Source of the DNA: Nostoc sp. CHAB 5834
GTDB lineage: Bacteria > Cyanobacteriota > Cyanobacteriia > Cyanobacteriales > Nostocaceae
Assembly: GCA_020829485.1 (NCBI GenBank)
Contig: JAIVFU010000167.1
Span: forward strand, 1 to 10,604
DNA: 10,604 nucleotides
Reading direction: 5' to 3'
Shown here piece by piece: positions 1 to 6,012 of this stretch (positions are counted from its first letter, which is position 1; every line of letters begins with the position of its first letter). The notes beneath the pieces are model-generated. The model saw nothing but the letters and a program-made list of their open reading frames with translations, ran no database searches and was not told the origin of the DNA. The translations under genes and the position numbers were made by a program.

Positions 1-134
1 GTGGCGGCTAGAAGGGTGGGGATCATTACTACGCCGAACCAACCGATGTAAATACGGTTGTTGGTGCTGGTGATCCACTCACAGAATCTATCCCATACGT
101 TGGCGCTTGAGCGCTGTTGTAAGGTTGTTGTCAT
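1..134 (-). CDS. psbA: Photosystem II D1 protein, N-terminal part (cut by window edge)
   Basis: Reading the minus strand from the ATG at 134 gives 44 codons that start [20 protein letters not shown] and continue with [22 protein letters not shown]. This is the well-known N-terminus of the D1 reaction-centre protein of photosystem II: the stromal amphipathic helix followed by the beginning of the first membrane helix. D1 with D2 carries the primary photochemistry cofactors and part of the Mn4Ca cluster in the thylakoid membrane. The remaining roughly 315 residues lie beyond the left edge, so ligands and the variant-defining residues cannot be seen, and which psbA copy this is cannot be decided. 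No Shine-Dalgarno is visible just before the ATG. Cyanobacteria normally carry several psbA copies. The identification itself is very secure. Confidence 0.96.
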   Translation of the reverse strand, partial: MTTTLQQRSSANVWDRFCEWITSTNNRIYIGWFGVVMIPTLLAA

Positions 135-195
135 GGTTTTATAAGTGCGGTTAGTGATTTTATAATCAGGCGGTTTTGTCTTTGCCTGTGAATCT

Positions 196-225
196 ACTTT
201 ACAATGCTTTACAATTTTTAATCAA
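196..225 (-). promoter_or_regulatory. Candidate psbA promoter
   Basis: On the minus strand a TTGATT (plus 220-225) stands 18 bases before TAAAGT (plus 196-201), about 60 bases ahead of the psbA ATG. A direct repeat, TTGTAAAG, occurs twice exactly 10 bases apart (plus 207-214 and 197-204) inside this region, so both copies face the same side of the helix. The hexamers are only a moderate match to the sigma-70 consensus; the assignment is by position and eye. Confidence 0.35.
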
Positions 226-376
226 GTTTTATTACTTCAGTAAAGCTGATATAAGTTATTAGCTTTACTTATTGAAAGTTAAGTAACGAGGTTAGGATAC
301 GCCGAAGCTGTCTTTTGTATGACATCACAACATATATGGCTGTAGAAATTATTATTCTATTTTGGTTCTAAGCTGT

Positions 377-456
377 CGCGCATTTAATTTGCACAACTAG
401 GGCGGGCAAGATGCCCACCCCACAAGAGATTCATTTTTTTGAGGATGCAAATTAAA
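377..456. repeat. Inverted-repeat element enclosing a GC hairpin
   Basis: An 11-base arm TTTAATTTGCA (383-393) has its exact reverse complement TGCAAATTAAA at 446-456. Between them lies a GC-rich hairpin, GGGCGGGC / GCCCACCC (400-420), whose two 3-4 bp stems are separated by one mismatch, with loop AAGAT. The layout of terminal inverted repeats around a hairpin with no coding capacity is that of a small non-coding repeat element. Similar G/C hairpin sequences are, from memory, common between genes in Nostocales. Confidence 0.5.
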
Positions 457-484
457 AGATTTTTAGCTTATTGCCTACTGGACT

Positions 485-561
485 GGGAATAATAGCTTTG
501 TAGATTACCGCTATTCCAAAAAAATTAACCCTCGGCTTACCACTGGGGGCTTTTTTTGTTT
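485..561 (+). terminator. Tandem hairpins ending in a T run (terminator or small RNA end)
   Basis: A first imperfect stem pairs GGAAT...AGC with GCTATTCC (487-524, 3-base bulge). A second stem pairs CCCTC with GGGGG (529-549, one G-U pair, with an inner GG-CTTA-CC) and is followed directly by seven T. On the minus strand the second stem is also followed by a T-rich run, so it could work in both directions. No gene on the plus strand precedes it in the window. Confidence 0.4.
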
Positions 562-591
562 GGCAAAATGGCATATCTATAAATTAGACGA

Positions 592-619
592 TTGCTATGG
601 TGTTTAAGTAGGATACATT
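592..619 (+). promoter_or_regulatory. Weak promoter candidate before the 646-673 terminator
   Basis: TTGCTA (592-597) and TACATT (614-619) are separated by 16 bases. With the terminator at 646-673 this would give an RNA of only about 50 bases starting near 625. The match is weak and the call rests on the neighbouring terminator. Confidence 0.2.
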
Positions 620-645
620 CCATGCGAAAAGTACTGACTTGCATT

Positions 646-673
646 ACCCCTGGCTAACTACCAGGGGTTTTTA
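646..673 (+). terminator. Rho-independent terminator without an upstream gene
   Basis: A perfect 8-bp stem, ACCCCTGG (646-653) and CCAGGGGT (661-668), encloses the 7-base loop CTAACTA and is followed by TTTTATT. This is a textbook intrinsic terminator for plus-strand transcription. No plus-strand coding region lies before it in the window, so it most likely ends a small RNA. Confidence 0.6.
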
Positions 674-937
674 TTGGATTTTCACTTTAGTAATTGTGGA
701 ACTCTAAAAAAAATTATTATTCATAAGCATCTTTCTGTAACTCAAATAGGAATGAAGTCATAAAATTATTTAAATGAATGAATGATCGCACTTCTACCAC
801 TCAAAGCAATGTATGAGTAGTGATTCTAGAATTCCCTGCATTTCCTTTATTAATGAGGGATAGCGATTTTAATTCACTGGGGAAGTGTCAATATAGGCTT
901 ATATCAAAGTGAAAAAATCAAGTGCAACGAATTAACA
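674..937. other. AT-rich gap before the DUF2237 gene
   Basis: This stretch is rich in A and T and has no convincing open frame. A GAATGAATGAATGATCG run (about 774-790) and short imperfect palindromes such as TTCTAGAA are present. No Shine-Dalgarno and no clear -35/-10 pair could be chosen for the gene that starts at 938. Nothing further is supported. Confidence 0.4.
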
Positions 938-1309
938 ATGACAGAAGCTAAAAACGTAATCGGTGGAAACCTAGAAGCCTGCTGCACTTCTCCCATAACT
1001 GGGTTTTACCGCGACGGTTTTTGTCGCACAGGTGGTCAGGATTTCGGGTCGCATGTCGTATGCGCTCAAGTGACATCAGAATTCCTGGAGTTCACCAAAT
1101 CCCACGGGAACGATCTAAGTACACCTGTTCCTGATTTTAATTTTCCTGGACTGAAGCCTGGCGATCGCTGGTGTTTGTGTGCTTCTCGCTGGCAAGAAGC
1201 TCTCGATGCTGGCGTTGCTCCACCCGTCATTCTCTCTGCAACCCATGCTAGAGCTTTGGAAATGGTTTCCCTAGACGAATTGAAAAAACATGCCTTAACT
1301 TCGTCTTGA
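938..1309 (+). CDS. DUF2237 family protein
   Basis: The product has 123 residues and matches from end to end the pattern I know for DUF2237: NVIGGNLEAC near the start, TGFYRDGFC (21-29), GSHVVCAQVT (37-46), GNDLSTP (57-63), FPGLKPGDRWCLCASRW (69-85), an APPVILSATH segment (94-103) and a C-terminal SLDELKKHA. Six cysteines (15, 16, 29, 42, 79, 81) sit in the conserved blocks, which suggests metal or thiol chemistry, but the family has no established function. There is no signal peptide or membrane helix, so it should be soluble and cytoplasmic. The length is normal for the family. The ATG at 938 has no recognisable Shine-Dalgarno; the in-frame N-terminus nevertheless fits homologues. It stands alone and converges on the histidine kinase gene. 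An internal HIP1 octamer lies at 1161. Confidence 0.9.
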   Translation: MTEAKNVIGGNLEACCTSPITGFYRDGFCRTGGQDFGSHVVCAQVTSEFLEFTKSHGNDLSTPVPDFNFPGLKPGDRWCLCASRWQEALDAGVAPPVILSATHARALEMVSLDELKKHALTSS

Positions 1310-1340
1310 TTTGAAATTGGGCATTGGGATTAGGGGAAAG

Positions 1341-1400
1341 GTTACAGGGTACAGGTTATAGGGAATAATCTTTACCCTGTAACCTGTACCCTATTCCCTT
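1341..1400. terminator. Long hairpin between convergent genes, likely bidirectional terminator
   Basis: AGGGTACAGGTTATAGGG (1346-1363) pairs with CCCTGTAACCTGTACCCT (1375-1392), with 17 of 18 pairs Watson-Crick and one G-U or A-C position depending on strand, and an 11-base loop. It lies between the stop of the DUF2237 gene (1309) and the stop of the histidine kinase gene (1442), where both transcripts need an end. There is no long T run. The sequence resembles dispersed Nostoc repeats, so the terminator role is an inference from position. Confidence 0.45.
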
Positions 1401-1412
1401 CTTTACTCCCTG

Positions 1413-1433
1413 CTCCCCACTCCCCACTCCCCA
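1413..1433. repeat. CTCCCCA direct repeats
   Basis: CTCCCCA occurs three times in close succession (1413-1433), after a related CTCCCTG unit. Such C-rich runs next to palindromes are typical low-complexity intergenic DNA of Nostocales. No function is suggested. Confidence 0.5.
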
Positions 1434-1441
1434 GTTCAAAA

Positions 1442-3487
1442 TCAACCCACTGAAACTTCCACAGGTAGTTTTAAGACATCGGCAACCATAGCAATCAATT
1501 TAGTGGGATCTATTGGCTTAGATAAATGCTGCTGAAACCCTGCTGAAAGGGCTTCTAGGCGGTCTTCCTCTCGCGTGTATGCTGTTAAAGCGATCGCTGG
1601 GATACGTCCACCTTTTTCTGGTTCCAAAGAGCGCAGTTTGCGAATCAGCGTATAACCATCTTGCTCTGACATGCCGATGTCGCTAATTAGGATATCTGGT
1701 TTTGCTTGTTCAAGTACTGCCAACGCTTCATCAACTGATGCTACCGCAGTGGCAAACGCCCCATATTCCTCAAACATAAAACTGAGAAAGTTACGGGTAT
1801 CTGCTTCATCATCTACAACTAAAACTCTTAATCCAGCCAGGGGAGTGGATGCCATAGAGGAAGAAACTTCTCCTGTGGCTTCTCTACTGACCCTGCTAGC
1901 CCTATTGTCTTGTAGCAGTGGCAGTTTCACAGTAAAGGTTGCTCCTTCTCCTGTGCCTGCACTTTCGGCAAAGATTGTACCCTTGTGCAGTTCCACTAGA
2001 TGACGGACGATCGCTAGCCCTAGACCTAATCCATTGTGCGATCGCGTTGTGGTACTATCTGCTTGCCGGAAACGCTCAAATACTTTAGGCAAAAACTCGG
2101 AACTGATACCAATTCCTGTATCGATAACTTGAATTTGGGCGTATTTGTGAGTTATTTCTTGTTCTTCACCACAGACTACTGACAGATTCACATCTACCCT
2201 GCCACCCTTAGGGGTAAACTTAATGGCATTAGTTAATAGGTTCCAGACAACTTGCTGTAACCGGGCTGGATCGCCATAAACTGACCCGACCGAAGTATCC
2301 AAAACAGTATTTAACTTAATATCTTTTGGTTCTGCTAGGGGACGCACTGCCTCTAAGGCTGCCTCCGTTACCGTGAGCAGATTCACCGCAGATACATTTA
2401 ACCGCAACTGACCACGGATAATCCGGGATACATCTAAGATATCCTCAATTAGTTGCATCTGAGATATAGCGTTGCGTTCAATCGCCTCTAGGGCGCGGGA
2501 AGTGGCTTTTTCGTCAAGTTTCTTAGAGCGAAGGATTTTTGACCAGCCCAGCATTGAGGTTAAGGGTGTGCGAAGTTCGTGGGAGAGAACGGCGAGAAAC
2601 TCATCTTTCATCCGATTTGCTGCTTCTGCTTCGGCTCTTGCTGTCTGTTCTCGAATCACTTGAGCGCGGACTTCTTCTGCTTGTTTGCGTTCAGTAATAT
2701 CTTCGAGAGTGCCTACATATCCCAGCAATTCTCCTTGACCGGAAAGCATGGGTGATGAGCGAACTTGAACCCAACGGACGATACCATGAGTAGTTTGAAA
2801 GCGAAACTCTTCAGAGTAGTCACGACCTTCACAAATGTAGTTAGACCAAGTGGCGATTGCTCGTTCTCTATCTTCTGGATGAACAGATTCTAGCCATTTT
2901 TTTTGTAAACTCTCTGCCGCTTTCAAGCCACAAATTATCTGATAGCGAGGATTAGTATATCTACATCCTCCTTCAGTATCAATTTCAAAAATGCCAACGG
3001 GTGAACAAGTACTCAGCGATCGCAATCGTTCTTCACTTTGCCTGAGTGACCCATTCACAGCTACTAGCTGTGCTGCTTGTTGCTTAACGGCTTCTGTTTT
3101 CTTAAATAGTTCTACGAATACTGTTACCTTAGAAGTCAAAATATTGGGGTCTAATGGTTTGAGCAAATAATCAACTGCACCCAAGGCATAGCCTTTAAAC
3201 AGCATTTGGTCGCTGGTGCTAAAGGCGGTGAGAAAGATAATTGGAGTGTGACGCGATCGCCCCCGATTGCGAATTAAGGTTGCAGTTTCAAAGCCATCCA
3301 TCCCTGGCATTTGCACATCTAGCAAAATCACTGCAAAGTCTTGATGTAGCAGACACCTCAAAGCTTCTTCCCCAGAAGTAGCTCTTACCAGATTCTCTCC
3401 CAGTTTTTCCAGGATTGCTTCTAGTGCTAGCAAATTTTCTAGTTTATCATCCACTAGGAGGATGTTTACTTTGGGTTCCATCTGCAT
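1442..3487 (-). CDS. Hybrid sensor histidine kinase (REC-PAS-HisKA-HATPase-REC)
   Basis: From the Met at 3487 the product is 681 residues. Domains in order: receiver (about 7-125, acidic pair D13/D14, phospho-acceptor D57 in LLDVQMPGMDG, K110 in LLKPLD); a PAS/PAC sensor (about 152-270, ending EDITERKQ); dimerisation and phosphotransfer domain with H303 in SHELRTP; ATPase with N416 (NLLTNAIKF), G1 box DTGIG (456-460) and G2 box GLGLGL (486-491); and a second receiver (about 553-673) with D559/D560, acceptor D603 and K657. All catalytic residues are present. There is no membrane helix, so it is cytoplasmic and its input is unknown. The open frame extends to an ATG at 3532, but that would overlap the cheB-like gene by 41 bases. 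The ATG at 3487 lies just after the cheB stop, which suggests translational coupling; a further Met is at 3481. The output partner is not in the window. Confidence 0.9.
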   Translation of the reverse strand: MQMEPKVNILLVDDKLENLLALEAILEKLGENLVRATSGEEALRCLLHQDFAVILLDVQMPGMDGFETATLIRNRGRSRHTPIIFLTAFSTSDQMLFKGYALGAVDYLLKPLDPNILTSKVTVFVELFKKTEAVKQQAAQLVAVNGSLRQSEERLRSLSTCSPVGIFEIDTEGGCRYTNPRYQIICGLKAAESLQKKWLESVHPEDRERAIATWSNYICEGRDYSEEFRFQTTHGIVRWVQVRSSPMLSGQGELLGYVGTLEDITERKQAEEVRAQVIREQTARAEAEAANRMKDEFLAVLSHELRTPLTSMLGWSKILRSKKLDEKATSRALEAIERNAISQMQLIEDILDVSRIIRGQLRLNVSAVNLLTVTEAALEAVRPLAEPKDIKLNTVLDTSVGSVYGDPARLQQVVWNLLTNAIKFTPKGGRVDVNLSVVCGEEQEITHKYAQIQVIDTGIGISSEFLPKVFERFRQADSTTTRSHNGLGLGLAIVRHLVELHKGTIFAESAGTGEGATFTVKLPLLQDNRASRVSREATGEVSSSMASTPLAGLRVLVVDDEADTRNFLSFMFEEYGAFATAVASVDEALAVLEQAKPDILISDIGMSEQDGYTLIRKLRSLEPEKGGRIPAIALTAYTREEDRLEALSAGFQQHLSKPIDPTKLIAMVADVLKLPVEVSVG

Positions 3488-3491
3488 GGGT

Positions 3492-4103
3492 TTATTTCCG
3501 TAATTGACAAAGCTTGACCATTTGGGAAGCAATGTTTGAGAGTGTTAAAATCCAGTCTACTGCAACAGCAGAAATTGCTGCTTCTGGCATAACATCACTC
3601 TCAGCTGTGGCAGGTTCTTGTACGATAGTAAGTCCTCCCCGCGCTTTTATTTTCTTCAGACCTTGCGTACCATCTTGGTTTGCTCCTGTCAATATTACAC
3701 CAATAACTTGCTCATTGTAGACATCGGCAGCTGACTCAAACAACACATCGATAGATGGTCTGGCATAAGAAACAGGCTCATCAGTCGAGAGGGCAAAGTG
3801 ACCTGGTTCAACCAATAAGTGATAATCTGCTGGAGCTATGTAGATATGTCCTGGTAGTATTTCGTCTTTGTCTTCCACTTCTCGAATCGGCAAAGAAGTA
3901 TATTCTTGTAATAACTCCTGGAGTGTGTTGTTAGACTCCTTGTGACGGTGTTGCACGATAGCGATCGGCACTAGAAAGTCTGCTGGTAAATTACCCAGGA
4001 GAATTTTTAAGGCTGATAATCCGCCCAAAGAAGTACCAATGACCACAATTTCAAATGCCACTTGTTTTCTCCTCACACCTGTTAGTGTGACTTGATGGCT
4101 CAT
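3492..4103 (-). CDS. CheB-type protein-glutamate methylesterase domain protein
   Basis: The product of about 203 residues is a lone CheB catalytic domain: the N-terminal receiver of classical CheB is missing. Numbering from a TTG codon at 4106, the serine hydrolase triad is S26 in GTSLGGL, H53 in VQHRHK and D145 in ANQDGTQG; other family blocks are IYIAPADYHLLV (88-99), RPSIDVLFES (116-125) and DVMPEAAI (171-178). CheB enzymes demethylate glutamates of chemoreceptors, but there is no CheR or receptor gene nearby, so the substrate here is unknown; free-standing domains next to hybrid kinases are often seen in signalling clusters. Three starts are possible: TTG 4106, ATG 4103 (AAGGA four bases before it) and GTG 4061 (GAGGAG eight bases before it). 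GTG 4061 would give VAFEIVVIGTS, close to the usual family N-terminus. The histidine kinase follows within 5 bases. Confidence 0.88.
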   Translation of the reverse strand: MSHQVTLTGVRRKQVAFEIVVIGTSLGGLSALKILLGNLPADFLVPIAIVQHRHKESNNTLQELLQEYTSLPIREVEDKDEILPGHIYIAPADYHLLVEPGHFALSTDEPVSYARPSIDVLFESAADVYNEQVIGVILTGANQDGTQGLKKIKARGGLTIVQEPATAESDVMPEAAISAVAVDWILTLSNIASQMVKLCQLRK

Positions 4104-4179
4104 CAAATCCTTTCAGCATTCTCCAGTTCCACCACAGCTACTAACTTACCTTGACTGGCTTTTATACCCACTAACCAAA

Positions 4180-4208
4180 ATTATATATTTTTGTCATTTA
4201 CATTACAA
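4180..4208 (-). promoter_or_regulatory. Promoter of the cheB-like/histidine kinase unit
   Basis: On the minus strand TTGTAA (plus 4203-4208) is followed after exactly 17 bases by a perfect TATAAT (plus 4180-4185). Transcription would begin near 4173, giving a leader of about 70 bases before the start at 4103. Four of six -35 bases and all six -10 bases match the sigma-70 consensus. Confidence 0.55.
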
Positions 4209-4700
4209 TTAAAGATTTTATCATTGTGAAATACTTTACATAAAAAATATGGTTTTTATGGTTTTTTTGAATTTTAGTTAATGCCAGAATCGATACATTA
4301 TATAAATATATTTTTGCTAAATCACTAACTTTTAAAAGTTTAATTATTATTGTTTTGACAATTCATAAAAATTTACTTAAGCTAAAGATAGGTTAAGGAA
4401 ATCAACAAACGACAGCGATTTGGTTTAGCTCCATCAAAAATTGCTGTTGCAGACTATTGGCATGAGGAAATTAATCACAACAAAAATCATTCCCTAAAGG
4501 CAAGTTTACTAAATTTGTCTACAAAAAGCTAAGACATGATTAAGCGTATTGCGCCGCGCACATATTGAACAGATTGCGGTCAATTATAGATAGATACTTG
4601 TAGAGACGTTAGCGGGTATCAATCAATCATTGAAGTTTAACTAGCGATTTTGGCTTAAGGTCTTCTGGTTTATATCTCGTCAGGGATGGAATAAATCTAA
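4209..4700. other. Long gene-free gap upstream of the oxidase operon
   Basis: The left half (about 4209-4400) is extremely AT-rich, with T runs and no open frame. The right half has ordinary composition and short pieces that resemble dispersed Nostoc repeats, for example TAGAGACGTTAGCGGG (about 4602-4617). No coding region, tRNA or convincing riboswitch was seen. Confidence 0.4.
4355..4383 (+). promoter_or_regulatory. Candidate promoter far upstream of the oxidase operon
   Basis: A perfect TTGACA (4355-4360) stands 17 bases before TAAGCT (4378-4383), which matches the -10 consensus only at T1, A2 and T6. It would leave an untranslated leader of about 400 bases before 4795. I saw no GTA-N8-TAC site (NtcA) in the gap. 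The call is weak. Confidence 0.25.
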
Positions 4701-4753
4701 AATCCAAAAGACGCTCGATAACTCGCTAACGCTACGCTATCGGCAATCCAAAA
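4701..4753. repeat. Palindromic insert flanked by 9-base direct repeats
   Basis: AATCCAAAA occurs at 4701-4709 and again at 4745-4753. The 35 bases between them carry an inverted repeat, CGATA (4716-4720) and TATCG (4738-4742), around repeated CGCTAACGCTACGC. It lies 40 bases before the start of the first DUF2231 gene. The direct repeats look like a target duplication, but AATCCAAAA also occurs as a tandem unit in Nostoc genomes. Confidence 0.4.
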
Positions 4754-4794
4754 TTGATTGACAAAAGTGCCGTAGATATGTCCAGGAGAATACA

Positions 4795-5295
4795 ATGCTT
4801 GAGTATTTTACATCATTGAACGACCACAATTTACCTTATCCAGATACGATTCATCCCATCGTTGTCCACTTCGTAATTGCGATGGTGTTGTTTTCCTTTT
4901 TCTGTGACGTAGTTGGCTATTTTACTGGTAAATCCAGTCTTTTTGAGGTGAGTTGGTGGAACATGTTAGTTGCCACGATCGCCATCTTCGTGGCGATCCT
5001 TTTTGGTCAGTTTGAAGCGGGTTTAGCACAGCCTTACAGCCTCGCTAAATCGGTGCTGAATTTGCATACGTTGATTGGTTGGTCGCTTTCGGGAATCATC
5101 ACAGCAATTACAGCTTGGCGCTATGTAATTCGTGCCCGTAATCCGCAAAAAATACCAATTTATTATTTGGGAGCCGGACTAGTTTTAACTTTGATAGTTG
5201 GGTTGCAAGTATATCTCGGAGATGAACTTGTTTGGGTGTATGGATTGCATACAGTGCCAGTTGTGGAAGCAGTAAAGGATGGTCTGTTGCGATGA
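4795..5295 (+). CDS. DUF2231 membrane protein, first copy
   Basis: This 166-residue protein has four hydrophobic segments (about 22-43, 55-75, 88-108 and 122-141) and short loops, as expected of DUF2231, a family of small integral membrane proteins without an assigned function. Conserved points include HPIVVH (20-25) at the first helix, WWNMLVA (54-60), LHTLIGW (90-96) and GDELVWVYGLHT near the end. Four histidines (20, 25, 91, 152) align with four in the next protein, a pattern that could serve haem or metal binding; this is inference. The ATG at 4795 has a strong Shine-Dalgarno, AGGAGA at 4784-4789. The stop overlaps the next start by ATGA. Being first in a run that continues into coxB, coxA and coxC, it probably acts with this terminal oxidase in the membrane. 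Confidence 0.85.
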   Translation: MLEYFTSLNDHNLPYPDTIHPIVVHFVIAMVLFSFFCDVVGYFTGKSSLFEVSWWNMLVATIAIFVAILFGQFEAGLAQPYSLAKSVLNLHTLIGWSLSGIITAITAWRYVIRARNPQKIPIYYLGAGLVLTLIVGLQVYLGDELVWVYGLHTVPVVEAVKDGLLR

Positions 5296-5897
5296 ACTCA
5301 GAATTAATTGATCAATTGAGCGGCTCTTTAGGCGCAAACGGATTACCTTACACAATTCCCATTCATCCCAACTTAGTGCATCTGACAATAGGTTTGTTCA
5401 TCATTGGAATGACCTTTGATATTGTCGGTGTTCTGTTCCCCTTTGAAAAATGGGTCTTCAAATTTTTAGCAATTACTGTGGAACGTCAGAACTTATTTGA
5501 TGTTGGCTGGTACAACATGCTAGCTGCCAGCATCATCACATTTTTCACAGTGGCAGCAGGCTTTTATGAAATGCTGTTGGCAACACCACCAGCTGATATG
5601 AAAAGTGCCTGGGGATTGCAGGCAATGGAAACTATGCTTTGGCATGGTGTAGGTGGTGTATTCTTATTAGCGCTGATTGTTGTCCTGACCATCTGGAGAG
5701 GATGGCAGCGCTTCGTTTGGGCCAAACAAGAATATAAACAGACAGATAGAGAAGTGCAATGGATCTATCTGTTGGCAGGCATAGCAATCATGTTCATTCT
5801 GTACGTCCACGGGACACTAGGGGCGCAAATGGCAGCCGAGTTTGGCGTACATAATACAGCAGATAATTTGCTGCGATCGCACCAAGACCTCAAATAA
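5292..5897 (+). CDS. DUF2231 membrane protein, second copy
   Basis: The product of 201 residues is a longer relative of its upstream neighbour, again with four hydrophobic segments (about 28-49, 75-96, 118-136 and 156-172). Shared blocks are HPNLVHLTIG (25-34; HPIVVHFVIA in copy one), WYNMLAAS (73-80; WWNMLVAT), WHGVGGVFL and a final GAQMAAEFGVHN. Histidines 25, 30, 118 and 187 match those of copy one, which makes an ancient tandem duplication likely; H173 is extra. It also carries an insert (about 50-68, EKWVFKFLAITVERQ) after helix one and a charged linker (137-155) before helix four. The frame is open back to 5232, but the ATG at 5292 overlaps the previous stop as ATGA, a standard coupled start, and gives the N-terminus that fits the family. 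It ends in a HIP1 octamer region and is followed by repeat DNA before coxB. Confidence 0.85.
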   Translation: MNSELIDQLSGSLGANGLPYTIPIHPNLVHLTIGLFIIGMTFDIVGVLFPFEKWVFKFLAITVERQNLFDVGWYNMLAASIITFFTVAAGFYEMLLATPPADMKSAWGLQAMETMLWHGVGGVFLLALIVVLTIWRGWQRFVWAKQEYKQTDREVQWIYLLAGIAIMFILYVHGTLGAQMAAEFGVHNTADNLLRSHQDLK

Positions 5898-5927
5898 GTC
5901 ATTTGTCAATTGTCCTTTGTCATTTGT
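5898..5927. repeat. Degenerate GTCATTTG repeats, inverted relative to the next repeat
   Basis: GTCATTTGTCAATTGTCC and TTTGTCATTTG carry the unit GTCATT(T/G)G, the reverse complement of the CCAATGA unit that follows at 5941-6010. The two blocks can pair in several registers in RNA, with about six consecutive pairs per unit. Confidence 0.5.
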
Positions 5928-5940
5928 TTAAAGTTACTAA

Positions 5941-6012
5941 CCATTGACCAATGACCAATGACCAATGACTAATGACCAATGACCAATGACCAATGACCAA
6001 TGACCAATGACC
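5941..6012. repeat. Heptanucleotide tandem repeat (STRR type), ten CCAATGA units
   Basis: Ten consecutive 7-base units run from 5941 to 6010: one CCATTGA, eight CCAATGA and one CTAATGA (unit five), followed by a partial CC. Short tandemly repeated repetitive sequences with 7-base units are a known feature of heterocystous cyanobacteria. The array runs right up to, and provides, the start codon region of coxB. Confidence 0.9.

Noticed and set aside
1671..2003. Plus-strand open frame of 110 codons
   Set aside because: It lies opposite the C-terminal half of the hybrid kinase and is serine/alanine-rich low-complexity, a typical antisense shadow.
3488..3532. Longer start for the hybrid kinase (MLPKWSSFV...)
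   Set aside because: It would overlap the cheB-like gene by 41 bases, and the extra residues are simply cheB's end read in another frame.
4758..4763. TTGACA just before the first DUF2231 gene as a -35 box
   Set aside because: No -10 element at 16-18 bases; the Shine-Dalgarno occupies that place.
4380..4794. NtcA box (GTA-N8-TAC) upstream of the oxidase operon
   Set aside because: Searched by eye because a heterocyst role is possible; no site with both half-sites at the right distance was found.
5941..6010. CRISPR array
   Set aside because: The units are 7 bases long and contiguous with no spacers; it is a short tandem repeat.
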